Counted from the stretch's first letter, positions 7,503 through 15,742 are shown. The stretch: 35,944 nucleotides of DNA from Iphinoe sp. HA4291-MV1 (GCA_019359415.1 JAHHHH010000023.1:48001-83944); one strand, 5' to 3'. Numbers and translations are program-made. Notes: generated by a model not told the origin, from the sequence alone.

Positions 7503-9047
7503 TTACACTGCTTCTTGAGAACGTCCAGGCGTGTAAATTTTACGGTTGCGTTCTACCAATCCATCCCACTGCACGATGAGGCTGCTTCCCATTTGTTCTT
7601 GTTGTTTTGCCCATGTTGAAAACAGGTCAAGGCAAGAGTGGTCTATGTAGGCTAACTTATCTAAGTGGATGTGCAATTCCGTTCCTGGAGCAGTTTGCTC
7701 TAAAATATTCGCCAATTTTGGCAGTTTTACAAATGTCGCAGCTCCTTCTAAATAAATGTCCATACGTTGATTTTCTTCATCCCTAATAATTTGGATATTC
7801 AGGTTGGACATTTTGTAGATGAGTAAGACGGCAGTCAGTACAATACCAATGAGTACACCTGTGAGTAGTTCAGTTGTTACAATTCCTACCAAAGTGGCAA
7901 AAAATATGACTAAAGGAAAGCGCCCGTATTTTCTGAGCTTGCGAATATGTTCTACCTCAATGAGCTTGTAACCTGTGTATACCAGTATTGCAGCTAAGCT
8001 AGATATGGGAATCATTTGCAGCAAACTGGGTGCAGCAATGACTAAAATCAGCAGCCACAAACCGTGGAGCATGGTAGACAATCTGGTTTTAGCACCCGCT
8101 TCTACGTTTACAGAACTGCGGACAATCACCCCTGTCATAGGCAAAGCGCCAAGAAAACCGCACAGCATATTGCCAAACCCTTGTGCGGTTAATTCGCGGT
8201 CAAAATCTGTTCTTGGTCCGGTGTGTAGTCTATCTACTGCTACTGCGCTAAGCAGACTCTCTGCACTGGCAATAAATGCGATCGCAAGTGCTTCAACTAA
8301 AACGGAGGCATGAGTTAGGCGTGACAAGCTATTAAGCGATGGTAGTTGAATTGCCTCCAACAGATTTGAAGGGACATCAACATAATCAATAGGTAGTTTG
8401 TACACTGTAGCAATTGTAGTGGCAGTTATCACAGCTATAAGTGCACCAGGTATAAGCTTTAAACTTCGTGGCTTAAACTTTTCCCAGAGAATAAGTGTGA
8501 TGATAGTCGTGATACCTATAAGTGCTGCAATGTGATGGACACTACCATCCATTGGAAATAGAGCTTTGTAGATAGCATTAGGAATGGCAATCAAATTATC
8601 GATTCCGTGGGTACGCGGTTTGTCATCAAGCATGACGTGAAACTGGGAAGCAAAAATCAGTACACCAATGCCTGCTAGCATCCCGTAGATAACTGCTGGA
8701 GACATGGCACGAAACAACTGACCAGTTTTGAATATACCCGCGAGGAACTGCAATAGCCCCGCCAGCATGAGAATTGGACCGAGCATTTCAATACCGTACT
8801 CTTGTACGAGTTCTGCAACAATCACAGCAAGTCCAGCAGCCGGTCCACTCACAAGTAAAGGCGAGCCGGAGAATGCACTGACAATAAGTCCGCCCACGAT
8901 TCCTGTTACTATGCCACGAGCAGGGGGGACTCCAGAGGCGATCGCAATTCCCATGCAAAGAGGGAGAGCGACGAGAAACACAACAAATGATGCTGGTAGT
9001 TCACTGGTCAGCCAAGATTTTTCTCTAACGCTCATCAGGTTTCGCAT
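7503..9047 (-). CDS. SulP-family anion transporter with STAS domain
   Basis: A 514-residue transporter of the SLC26/SulP family. The N-terminal LPASFVVFLVALPLCMGIAI and SGSPLLVSGPAAGLAV segments and the later AFIASAESLLSAVAVDR and ALPMTGVIVRSSVNV segments form the 14-helix core. A C-terminal STAS domain covers about residues 425-505 (LHIHLDKLAYIDHSCLDLFS). Family members in cyanobacteria carry bicarbonate (BicA) or sulfate; the substrate cannot be fixed from sequence. ATG at 9047 has a strong AAAGGAG 6 bases upstream. A perfect 22-bp palindrome lies 20 bp before the start. Same strand as pxcA. Confidence 0.9.
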   Translation of the reverse strand: MRNLMSVREKSWLTSELPASFVVFLVALPLCMGIAIASGVPPARGIVTGIVGGLIVSAFSGSPLLVSGPAAGLAVIVAELVQEYGIEMLGPILMLAGLLQFLAGIFKTGQLFRAMSPAVIYGMLAGIGVLIFASQFHVMLDDKPRTHGIDNLIAIPNAIYKALFPMDGSVHHIAALIGITTIITLILWEKFKPRSLKLIPGALIAVITATTIATVYKLPIDYVDVPSNLLEAIQLPSLNSLSRLTHASVLVEALAIAFIASAESLLSAVAVDRLHTGPRTDFDRELTAQGFGNMLCGFLGALPMTGVIVRSSVNVEAGAKTRLSTMLHGLWLLILVIAAPSLLQMIPISSLAAILVYTGYKLIEVEHIRKLRKYGRFPLVIFFATLVGIVTTELLTGVLIGIVLTAVLLIYKMSNLNIQIIRDEENQRMDIYLEGAATFVKLPKLANILEQTAPGTELHIHLDKLAYIDHSCLDLFSTWAKQQEQMGSSLIVQWDGLVERNRKIYTPGRSQEAV

Positions 9048-9066
9048 TGAATTCTCCTTTGATGCA

Positions 9067-9112
9067 AATTTCCTATTTTATTGTATAAAATTATACAATA
9101 AAATAGGAAATT
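9067..9112. promoter_or_regulatory. Perfect 22-bp palindrome upstream of sulP
   Basis: Left arm 9067-9088 and right arm 9091-9112 are exact complements separated by AA. The core reads TTGTATAAAATTATACAA flanked by CCTATTTTA/TAAAATAGG. It sits between the sulP ribosome-binding site and upstream DNA. It could be a dimeric regulator's operator overlapping the promoter, or a leader hairpin of the transcript. A perfect 22-bp arm is too long to expect by chance. Confidence 0.7.
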
Positions 9113-9398
9113 ATATTTTATGTTGACATTTGATAGAAAATATGCTGATTGTTCAACGGTGTCAGGGATTTCTCAGTTTAGAAATGATGCGAAGTGTAAA
9201 GAACAATCATGGCGGCTCTGTACCCTGCAAAGAAAAACTGCTTTTATCAATCATCTTTTCTATAAAGACCAACGTTCTTTTGACAAAGCGCTTATCCAAC
9301 CTTAGACAGCCATTGGATTGATTTACGGCTATCGCTATTATTGACATTTCTTTATTTTTCTAAAGGCAATGAAATGTTTCATGAAAGATTCGTGAACG

Positions 9399-9422
9399 AA
9401 TTATGAGAAATTTCTCATAATT
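9399..9422. promoter_or_regulatory. 24-bp perfect palindrome followed by T-run
   Basis: AATTATGAGAAATTTCTCATAATT reads identically on both strands, with TTTTTT overlapping the right arm. Just upstream lie two more small palindromes (TTTCATGAAA, TTCGTGAACGAA). No convincing gene ends here, so it is either an operator cluster or a terminator for an unseen transcript. The remaining 9113-9700 DNA has only weak reading frames that I do not support. Confidence 0.45.
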
Positions 9423-9699
9423 TTTTAAGTTGATAACCATTATGTATCTCCTGCTTTGACCAAGCCCGCAACGAGAGTGGATGTAGGGGCAAAACAAGTT
9501 AAAAGTATCAAGTCAAAAGTATTAATTTTGACTTTTGATTTTTGACTTCCCCGTAAGCGCAGAGCATACGCGCAGTGTCTCCGTCAGGAGAAGGGGTGTA
9601 GGGGTGTAAGGGGGAAAGAAAAGATGCGCTTTTTGTACACCCTAAAGAGGAACCAACAGGGTAAGGCTCCCACCAAAATGCAATGATATTGGTGGTCTT

Positions 9700-9735
9700 T
9701 GATTGGTGGTGGGGGCTTGAACCCACCACCAATCA
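9700..9735. other. 14-bp perfect hairpin in G/C-biased repeat
   Basis: TGATTGGTGGTGGG (9700-9713) pairs perfectly with CCCACCACCAATCA (9722-9735) across an 8-base loop. It lies in a stretch of GGGTGTAGGGG/CCCCTACACC repeats from about 9590 to 9765. No T-run follows. It probably belongs to a dispersed repeat rather than a terminator. Confidence 0.55.
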
Positions 9736-9788
9736 CCCCCTACACCCTTATTCCCTTACACCCCTAATTGTTGACATTTAAGCAGTTG

Positions 9789-9814
9789 CTTATCTATCAT
9801 TGAAGATAGTTAAG
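9789..9814. promoter_or_regulatory. Imperfect inverted repeat upstream of the arsR-type gene
   Basis: CTTATCTATC and GATAGTTAAG (9/10 paired) flank ATTGAA. A second pair, GATGGAGC (9869-9876) and GCTCCATC (9912-9919), lies nearer the start at 9940. ArsR repressors commonly bind inverted repeats in their own promoters, so either could be the autoregulatory operator; this is inference. Confidence 0.35.
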
Positions 9815-9939
9815 GATTCACTTAAATATTGAGATGATATCAACGATAAGATTTTTGCTTTGTCAAGGGATGGAGCGATGAACTGACAATACCTGTTAGC
9901 CTAGTTTACCTGCTCCATCATGCATAATCCAAAATCGCT

Positions 9940-10275
9940 ATGAGTAGACTTGCTGCCAGTACCGATGTCTTTGCAGCGATCGCAGATCCAACAAGACGGG
10001 CGATATTGGATCAGTTACGTGCTGGTGAGCAACCAGTCAAACAGTTAGCTGAGCCTTTCGCCATGAGCTTACCAGCGATTTCTCAGCACTTGCAAGTGCT
10101 CTGTGAAGTTGGTTTAGTACAGATGCGAAAAGCAGGACGACAACGCCTGTATCGGCTGAACCCGGAACCTTTAAAGCAAGTTTCTGACTGGATTGCACAT
10201 TACGAACAGTTCTGGCAAGAAAAACTGGATGCCCTTGGCAACTATTTGGAGGAAAATATATGCTCCGAGACTTGA
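9940..10275 (+). CDS. ArsR-family winged-helix transcriptional regulator
   Basis: A 111-residue DNA-binding protein with the ArsR/SmtB fold: VFAAIADPTRRAILDQLRAG, the recognition region MSLPAISQHLQVLCEVGLV, and the wing KAGRQRLYRLNPEPL. The tail (WIAHYEQFWQEKLDALGNYL) is that of the SdpR-like subgroup paired with SRPBCC genes. I see no metal-binding ELCV-type Cys motif; the single Cys at the start of the recognition region's end is not enough to propose metal sensing. It overlaps the next gene by 16 bp, a two-gene operon frequent in bacteria. Confidence 0.9.
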   Translation: MSRLAASTDVFAAIADPTRRAILDQLRAGEQPVKQLAEPFAMSLPAISQHLQVLCEVGLVQMRKAGRQRLYRLNPEPLKQVSDWIAHYEQFWQEKLDALGNYLEENICSET

Positions 10276-10961
10276 AGAAGGAAGTTTTCTATCCTCATCC
10301 ACCGCAAAAGGTTTGGCAAGTACTCACCAACCGTCGTGCTTTGGCTGCATGGTTGATGAAAAATGACTTCGAGCCACGTGTAGGACACAAATTCCAATTT
10401 CAGGACTCTACACTACCAGGACTGGATGAAAGTATTGATTGCGAAGTCATTGAACTAGATGAGCCAAAACGGCTTTCTTACACTTGGCAAGACAAATTCA
10501 TGTCCAAACCTTCCATCGTCACTTGGGTTCTGGAACCACAAGAAGGCGGTACCCAGTTACGCTTGGAACATAGAATTTTGGAAACCGCTGTAACTGAGTC
10601 GCGAGAGTCATGGCAAAGTCAATTTATGTATGAACAACCTACAGCAAGCGCTTTGTATAGGAAGCCACTAGCCCTACAAACAACGCTTAGCACAACCCAC
10701 CAATTACACAGAAAAGTAAATATTGCCAACTCTACATTAGATTCGCTAGCTCTACAAATAAAACCTGCTTATGCAGGTTGTTTAGATACAGAATTCGAGG
10801 TATCTACAATGAGTGGCACAGACTTACAATCGCTTGATTATTGGTCAAGAGGTACAGAATTGATTGCATCAAATAGTATAATTCTTATCTCTTATCTTTG
10901 TGATAGGTGGGAACACAAACTGGAATACATACTGCCGCAACTTCTCGCGCAAGGAAATTAG
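10260..10961 (+). CDS. SRPBCC (AHSA1-type) protein with an internal insert
   Basis: A 233-residue protein whose first 115 residues are a classic AHSA1/START-like domain (VFYPHPPQKVWQVLTNRRAL, FEPRVGHKFQFQD, DCEVIELDEPKRLSYTW, TWVLEPQEGGTQLRLEH). The closing helix of the fold appears only at residues about 205-231 (ILISYLCDRWEHKLEYILPQLL). About 85 residues between these parts match nothing I recognise. They are Ser/Thr/Leu-rich and carry a perfect AACCTGC/GCAGGTT hairpin at 10762-10779. Family members are usually 140-160 residues, so this looks like an in-frame insertion. Start ATG at 10260 has GGAGG upstream inside arsR. It may bind a hydrophobic ligand; the function is unknown. Confidence 0.75.
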   Translation: MLRDLKKEVFYPHPPQKVWQVLTNRRALAAWLMKNDFEPRVGHKFQFQDSTLPGLDESIDCEVIELDEPKRLSYTWQDKFMSKPSIVTWVLEPQEGGTQLRLEHRILETAVTESRESWQSQFMYEQPTASALYRKPLALQTTLSTTHQLHRKVNIANSTLDSLALQIKPAYAGCLDTEFEVSTMSGTDLQSLDYWSRGTELIASNSIILISYLCDRWEHKLEYILPQLLAQGN

Positions 10962-11060
10962 CGATTTCTACTAATCAAGAATTTTCCCTCAAAAATAAAG
11001 ATGAATGAAGCCAACGAACAACGGCTTGCTTTGGCACACCGGAACGCTCTTGCATACTTA

Positions 11061-11231
11061 TACCAATTCTCTATGAAGATGCGCCTAATTATTTTGGGAC
11101 AAGCGCGAATTATCTTTAGAAAATCTCTGCGTACCTACCCTGCGGGAAGGCGAAGCGCCAATGCGTTAACCTCCGCGTACCTTTGCGTTGAAAAAAGCTA
11201 GGATTTGGCGCAGCTTCACAAAGAAACGGTA
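11061..11231. mobile_element. MITE-like element with 25-bp imperfect inverted ends
   Basis: The left end at 11061-11085 (TACCAATTCTCTATGAAG, then ATGCGCC) and the right end at 11207-11231 are inverted copies matching at 20 of 25 positions. Inside is copy 2 of the dispersed repeat seen at 305-415. It fills much of the 10962-11389 gap and flanks the clpP promoter region. Weak frames inside it are not genes. Confidence 0.65.
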
Positions 11232-11389
11232 TTAGCAACTTCAAAAGTCCGAAATACTGACAATTCGTCTTGGTCAGATAGGAGTTTTTGGACAGCTTCC
11301 TGTTTGAAGTCGAGTAAAGATAATTTTTTGGAAAAAGTTACAGATATTTAACTTGATTGACATTTTCTATTTTGTAGGAGACAGAAGAC

Positions 11390-12046
11390 ATGAAAAACTC
11401 TTCTCAATTCAGCATTCCAATAGTGGTTCAGCCATCAGAAAAAGGAGACATAGCCTTTGATATTTATTCACGTTTACTTGCAGAGAGAATTATTTTTTTG
11501 AAAAGTGAAGTCACCGATGAAACAGCTAATCTGATAGTTGCACAATTGTTGTTTCTTGATGCTGATGACCCAGAGCGAGATATCTTTTTGTACATTAATA
11601 GTCCCGGAGGTTCAGTAACAGCGGGAATGGCTGTTTACGATACCATGAATCAAATTCGTTCAGATGTTTGTACTGTCTGCGTTGGTTTTGCGGCTTCAAT
11701 GGGAGCATTTTTACTTTCTTCGGGTGCTAAAAGCAAAAGATATGCTCTGCCAAATGCTCGGATTATGATTCATCAACCTTCAGGAGGCGCTCAAGGGGTG
11801 GCTAGTGATATTGAGGTTACAGCCAGAGAAATTTTGCGCACTAAAGCAACAATCAACAGGATACTGGCTGAGAATACTGGTCAACCTTTAGAGAAGATTG
11901 AAAGTGATTCAGATCGTGACTTTTTCATGAGTGCTGAAGAAGCAAAAGCTTATGGCTTAATTGACGGTGTTATTTTGAAAACGCCTACCTCTAGTCAATC
12001 TTCAACAAACTCCCACATAGACAAACATCAGTTAAATGGAAACTGA
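11390..12046 (+). CDS. clpP: ATP-dependent Clp protease proteolytic subunit ClpP
   Basis: A 218-residue serine protease subunit that forms tetradecamers with Clp ATPases. The catalytic triad is complete: S103 in [12 protein letters not shown]128 in [10 protein letters not shown] and the Asp of [10 protein letters not shown] (D173). The substrate-binding [16 protein letters not shown] motif is present. TGTAGGAGA lies upstream of the ATG. The Ser/Thr/His-rich C-terminal tail (about 198-218) is variable among paralogues. Cyanobacteria carry several clpP genes, so this is one member and not necessarily the essential one. No clpX or clpR gene is adjacent. Confidence 0.95.
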   Translation: MKNSSQFSIPIVVQPSEKGDIAFDIYSRLLAERIIFLKSEVTDETANLIVAQLLFLDADDPERDIFLYINSPGGSVTAGMAVYDTMNQIRSDVCTVCVGFAASMGAFLLSSGAKSKRYALPNARIMIHQPSGGAQGVASDIEVTAREILRTKATINRILAENTGQPLEKIESDSDRDFFMSAEEAKAYGLIDGVILKTPTSSQSSTNSHIDKHQLNGN

Positions 12047-12058
12047 TACAGCAGAATT

Positions 12059-12083
12059 CAGGAGTCAGGAGTCAGAAGTCAGA
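12059..12083. repeat. Heptamer short tandem repeats
   Basis: AGGAGTC, AGGAGTC and AGAAGTC units follow each other directly after clpP. Heptanucleotide STRRs of this kind are typical of heterocystous cyanobacteria. The rest of the 12047-12311 gap holds GC-rich dispersed repeats (GGAGACGCTGCGCG type) and no gene. Confidence 0.6.
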
Positions 12084-12311
12084 TCGCGTAGCGTCTCCCC
12101 TTGGGAGAAGTAAAAAAGGCTTTCTGTCTAGCTTTTAGACCTCAGTATTGTACTTCATTTACTTGCAATGTGCTGTATTTGTTTTAGATTTGCCCTTATG
12201 TATGGACGCAAAAGCTCTTAGCGAGCTTGGCGTCTTCTCCTGTCGGAGACGCTGCGCGTTGGCACAAGCCTCCGCAGGACTTACAAAGAAGGCGGTTCAA
12301 TAAAAAACCGA

Positions 12312-13415
12312 TTGATGAACAGGGTTTCAAAGATGAAAATTCTAGTCATTGGTGGTACTAACTTTATTGGTCCTCATGTTGTTCGTTATCTCTGTGCTAT
12401 GGGTCATAAGGTAACTGTATTTCATCGAGGAAAAACCATAGCTGAATTACCATCAAATGTGGATCATATTTTGGACGAGAGCCTTCAGCACACCTTCGGC
12501 GATTGGACAAAGCCCAGCACTCTAAAGGGCGATCGCACTCACCTAGACAAGTTCAAAAACAAGTTCGAGGAGATTTCGCCTGAAGTCGTTCTAGATATGA
12601 TTCCCTACACCGAACAAGATGCACTGATGCTGATGAATACGTTTAAGGGAATTGCACAACGTGTCGTCGCTATCAGCAGCATAGATGTCTATCGTGCCTA
12701 TGGAGTGATTCTGGGCGGAGAATTTGAAGTTGTTCCGGTACCCCTGACTGAAAATTCGCCTCTGCGCCAAAAGCTTTATCCTTTTCGGGAAATGCCCAAT
12801 AGACCCATAAACACGCCTGTTGACTACGAAAAAATTCTAGTTGAACGGGTGGTCATGTCAGACGCTGACTTACCAGGTACAATTATTAGGCTACCAATGG
12901 TCTACGGTCCTAACGATCCGCTACACCGCCTATATCCCTATCTCCAGCGGATGGATGATAACCGCCCTGCTATTGTTTTAGAAGAGAGTATTGCTCAATG
13001 GCGAGGCTCTTATGGATATGTGGAGAATGTAGCATACGCGATCGCTCTAGCTATATGTGATGAAAGGGCGAAGGATCGCATTTATCATGTTGCCGAGACA
13101 GAAGTGTTTTCTGAAGCTGAACGCATAACTAGAGTTGGTAAAATAGCAGGATGGCAGGGTAAGGTAGTTTCTGTAGCGAGAGATAAGTTACCAGTGGAGT
13201 GGAAGCTGACATTGAACACAGAGCAAGATTGGTTTGTAGACTCCACTCGCATCCGCCAAGAGTTGGGATACAAGGAGGTTGTGTCTTTGGAAGAAGCACT
13301 ACAACAAACTATAGACTGGGAGCGAATTCATCGACCAAAAGAACCTGAAGAGTTCACAGTATCCTGGTTGCTGGACTACTCAATTGAAGATGCGATTTTG
13401 ACTAAGCTTGTATAA
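12312..13415 (+). CDS. NAD-dependent epimerase/dehydratase family protein
   Basis: An extended short-chain dehydrogenase of 367 residues. The nucleotide-binding signature is KILVIGGTNFIGPHVVRYL, followed by VTVFHRGK. The middle has VVAISSIDVYRAYG, and LPMVYGPNDPLHRLYPYL follows later. The usual YxxxK active-site pair is not clear (VDYEKILVE is the nearest), so it may be an atypical member, related to the CSP41/RNA-binding-like branch in plants and cyanobacteria. Two starts are possible, ATG at 12312 or ATG at 12333; the latter begins directly at the first beta strand and is more typical. Substrate unknown. Confidence 0.85.
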   Translation: MMNRVSKMKILVIGGTNFIGPHVVRYLCAMGHKVTVFHRGKTIAELPSNVDHILDESLQHTFGDWTKPSTLKGDRTHLDKFKNKFEEISPEVVLDMIPYTEQDALMLMNTFKGIAQRVVAISSIDVYRAYGVILGGEFEVVPVPLTENSPLRQKLYPFREMPNRPINTPVDYEKILVERVVMSDADLPGTIIRLPMVYGPNDPLHRLYPYLQRMDDNRPAIVLEESIAQWRGSYGYVENVAYAIALAICDERAKDRIYHVAETEVFSEAERITRVGKIAGWQGKVVSVARDKLPVEWKLTLNTEQDWFVDSTRIRQELGYKEVVSLEEALQQTIDWERIHRPKEPEEFTVSWLLDYSIEDAILTKLV

Positions 13416-13500
13416 TTTTTTCTGTTCTTGGCAAGCGATGATGGACAAATATTAATAGAGCAGATTGGGTTTGTACCACTCCGTTAAGATTGCGATCCTT

Positions 13501-14139
13501 CTAAAAAAACCTAGGACCAAAGTTGTAGAATTGCAATCTTCCATAACCGAGAAATTGACCATGAGCTTGCTCTCCCGCAGGAAACGCTGTAACTCCAAAT
13601 AAATACACACCAGCAACCGTCGGGTTCTGTACTGGCTTGAGAGCTATTGTGACAATTCTACCTGGAGATACTGGCGGGTCAAATGTGAGCGATAATGTTT
13701 TTGTTTTGCGATCACCTGTAAAGGCGCTGCGCTCTGCGCGATCGCTTGTCACATCTTTCAAGGCAAGTTTTTGACCTTTGTTGGAAGACGTTCCTTCAAA
13801 AGCGGAAGTGTCTTTCAAGTCAAAGCGTACACGGTCTACTCCCTCACGCTGGTTAATCGTTATTTGTTGCAGCGGTTCTCCGGCATTTTCTGGCAAACTA
13901 ATGGTAAAGTAATATGTCGCGCCCCATACATAAGTATCCTTGTAGGTCGTCACTGCATTCACCAGTTGCGGCGGTTGGACAAAATAGACTTTACCATCTC
14001 GTAACTGAACTGCTTGGCTCAACTCCTGAGTGTATGAGCCTAAGACTGCTGTACAAGCGATGGCGCAGAGCGCCCGCTGAGTCCTCCGGACACGCGCAAG
14101 GAACGCGATTGCTGTACCTAGTAAAAATGCTATACGCAT
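13501..14139 (-). CDS. DUF2808 family exported protein
   Basis: A 212-residue protein of a family almost limited to cyanobacteria. Diagnostic segments are DGKVYFVQPPQLVNAVTTY, WGATYYFTISLPENAGEPLQ, ITINQREGVDRVRFDL and the C-terminal GVYLFGVTAFPAGEQAHGQF. A hydrophobic N-terminal signal is present but is interrupted by a basic stretch (ARVRRTQRALCA). That stretch is encoded by a GC-rich segment at about 14055-14105 resembling the dispersed repeats, so part of the signal may be repeat-derived. Role unknown; periplasmic or outer-membrane location expected. Confidence 0.85.
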   Translation of the reverse strand: MRIAFLLGTAIAFLARVRRTQRALCAIACTAVLGSYTQELSQAVQLRDGKVYFVQPPQLVNAVTTYKDTYVWGATYYFTISLPENAGEPLQQITINQREGVDRVRFDLKDTSAFEGTSSNKGQKLALKDVTSDRAERSAFTGDRKTKTLSLTFDPPVSPGRIVTIALKPVQNPTVAGVYLFGVTAFPAGEQAHGQFLGYGRLQFYNFGPRFF

Positions 14140-14414
14140 TGTTCTGCATCCGGAGGATCTATGACAGGTGACAAACTTGCTCTATGACTTAATTCTACCA
14201 TTTGCTTTTCTATGCTCTACATTTTTGTCAAACTTATTTTTTATTTTTCTTAAAAATATTTCACATTTTTTAATAGTTAACTACAATTCAGTAAAAAATA
14301 CAAAATCTCTTTGTAAAAAAATAACAAATTTGTAAAAGATAATTGACATCTGTTGTCACAGTGATTTGTTACGTTAGAAACTAGAGATATAAAGATACGC
14401 AATTATTCAAAAAT

Positions 14415-14900
14415 ATGAACGCAGTTTCCGGCATTGAACTTAAGAGACCGATATGGCAAAGCATTGCCATATTAACTTTAGGCTTTTGGCTGAGTGCCAG
14501 CCTCTTTCTGGAATGGGTAATTATGCCTAGCCTATATGTTTCTGGCATGATGACTCAAGCCGGTTTTGCTTCAGCAGGCTATGTTATTTTCTGGAACTTT
14601 AATCGTATTGAATTATTGTCTGCTGGCTTAGTATTAACTAGTGTGTTAGCTCTCTTGCATAGCCAATCGAAGTGGCGTCGCAGTGCAATTATTTTGTCTG
14701 TGGTCCTGCTCGCTATAGCTTTGATTGATACCTACTTGTTAACTCCGCAAATGTCTGCCATAGGACTCGAATTGAACCTATTTCAGACAACTGGCGAAGT
14801 TCCAGCAAGCATGGATATACTTCATGGTGGTTACTGGATTTTAGAAGCAGTAAAACTATTCGTAGGTGGCACACTTTTAGGCTGGTGTTGGCGGCGTTAA
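14415..14900 (+). CDS. DUF4149-like four-helix membrane protein
   Basis: A 161-residue integral membrane protein with four hydrophobic segments at about 15-35, 58-82, 88-108 and 138-158. Features are FWLSASLFLEWVIMPSLYVSG early and LHGGYWILEAVKLFVGGTLLG late. The spacing fits the DUF4149 family, whose function is not established. It is monocistronic, divergent from the DUF2808 gene across a 275-bp AT-rich gap in which I see no other gene, and convergent with the Gdt1-like pair. Confidence 0.75.
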   Translation: MNAVSGIELKRPIWQSIAILTLGFWLSASLFLEWVIMPSLYVSGMMTQAGFASAGYVIFWNFNRIELLSAGLVLTSVLALLHSQSKWRRSAIILSVVLLAIALIDTYLLTPQMSAIGLELNLFQTTGEVPASMDILHGGYWILEAVKLFVGGTLLGWCWRR

Positions 14901-14952
14901 ATAGCTGGATAAGGAATGATGAATTATGAATGATAAAAAACTTCATACATCA

Positions 14953-15252
14953 TCATTCATCAGCTTCCGGCAAAGCCTCCTCATTGTTGAGAAATAACAG
15001 GCGTACTGCGAGTATGGCAAATCCAACGGCAGCAATTGCTTTCAACAACTTTGTGGGTAGTAGCTCTGACACGGCTCCCCCCACTAACGCTCCTAAAAGG
15101 CTAGTCAAAAGCAGTGCGCCAGCTGTGCCAAAGAACACCGCACGTAGAGATTGACTGCGACCAGAAAGCGCAATTGCCGCTAACTGACTTTTATCGCCCA
15201 ATTCTGACAAAAAAACCGTAATAAAGCTTAATCCTAAAAGATGCCAATTCAT
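14953..15252 (-). CDS. Half-size Gdt1/UPF0016 (TMEM165) cation exchanger subunit
   Basis: A 99-residue membrane protein with one copy of the UPF0016 signature, FLSELGDKSQLAAIAL (E-x-G-D-K-S), and three hydrophobic segments. Full-length members have two such halves with about six helices and export Mn2+ or Ca2+ against H+. Here the halves are separate genes; the partner is at 15314-15742, upstream on the same strand. Split pairs in Nostocales are thought to act as heteromeric Mn exporters at thylakoid or plasma membranes. No own promoter is obvious; the 61-bp gap carries a 21-bp tandem duplication. Confidence 0.9.
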   Translation of the reverse strand: MNWHLLGLSFITVFLSELGDKSQLAAIALSGRSQSLRAVFFGTAGALLLTSLLGALVGGAVSELLPTKLLKAIAAVGFAILAVRLLFLNNEEALPEADE

Positions 15253-15292
15253 AGTTAGTCAAGAGTCAAGAATAGTTAGTCAAGAGTCAAGA
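15251..15292. repeat. Perfect 2 x 21-bp tandem repeat
   Basis: Positions 15251-15271 and 15272-15292 are identical (ATAGTTAGTCAAGAGTCAAGA). The array lies in the 61-bp gap between the two half-size Gdt1-like genes. It starts within the start region of the 14953-15252 gene, so it may change spacing and translation of that gene between strains. Confidence 0.9.
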
Positions 15293-15313
15293 GTCCTTAT
15301 CAGTGACTGAGGA

Positions 15314-15742
15314 CTATTGGTTAATTATTAAATCCCAAAATAGCATTAGAGAAATTAGCAGTAATATGATCCCTGCTGCTTTTTCTACAGTTTTCGGAGA
15401 GAGCTTGCTAGCTATCCAACTTCCTAACATCACACCTAGTAAACTGGTCGTAATCAGTGCAGCCGCAGATCCTAAAAACACAACCCATGGAGACTGTGAT
15501 TCTGCACTCATTAACAGGGTGGATAGCTGTGTTTTATCACCAATTTCTGCCAGAAAGATGGTCAAAAACGTAGTGGCGAAAACGGTTACTGAGGTTTGCG
15601 GCTTATGAGGTTTATCAGAAACCGAAGGTGACGACAGTTCAATTAACGTAGTTGTGGAATTGCAGTGTATTACATCTTTTAGCTCTAGTTGGCTTTCAGT
15701 CTCAGATGTGGAAAGGTTCAAAGGCTTAGAGTCAAGTTTCAC
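15314..15742 (-). CDS. Half-size Gdt1/UPF0016 (TMEM165) cation exchanger subunit, with N-terminal extension
   Basis: A 142-residue protein. The first 50 residues are a hydrophilic Ser/Thr-rich extension. The remainder carries the UPF0016 signature FLAEIGDKTQLSTLLM (E-x-G-D-K-T) and three membrane segments ending in IILLLISLMLFWDLIINQ. Together with the downstream half (E-x-G-D-K-S) it would supply the two motifs that line the transport site in full-length Gdt1. The extension may be partly over-called: an internal start near the first helix is possible, but no better ATG is visible. Confidence 0.9.
   Translation of the reverse strand: MKLDSKPLNLSTSETESQLELKDVIHCNSTTTLIELSSPSVSDKPHKPQTSVTVFATTFLTIFLAEIGDKTQLSTLLMSAESQSPWVVFLGSAAALITTSLLGVMLGSWIASKLSPKTVEKAAGIILLLISLMLFWDLIINQ

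Noticed and set aside
9120..9321. Two overlapping 61-63 residue frames after the sulP palindrome
   Set aside because: No ribosome-binding site and no recognisable features; both frames are about equally long, as expected by chance in AT-rich DNA.
11001..11201. 66-residue frame before clpP
   Set aside because: Most of it lies in the MITE at 11061-11231 and encodes the dispersed repeat.
12059..12083. Heptamer repeats considered as a possible CRISPR array
   Set aside because: Units are 7 bp without spacers; they are short tandem repeats. No array with 25-40 bp repeats and unique spacers is present anywhere in the window.
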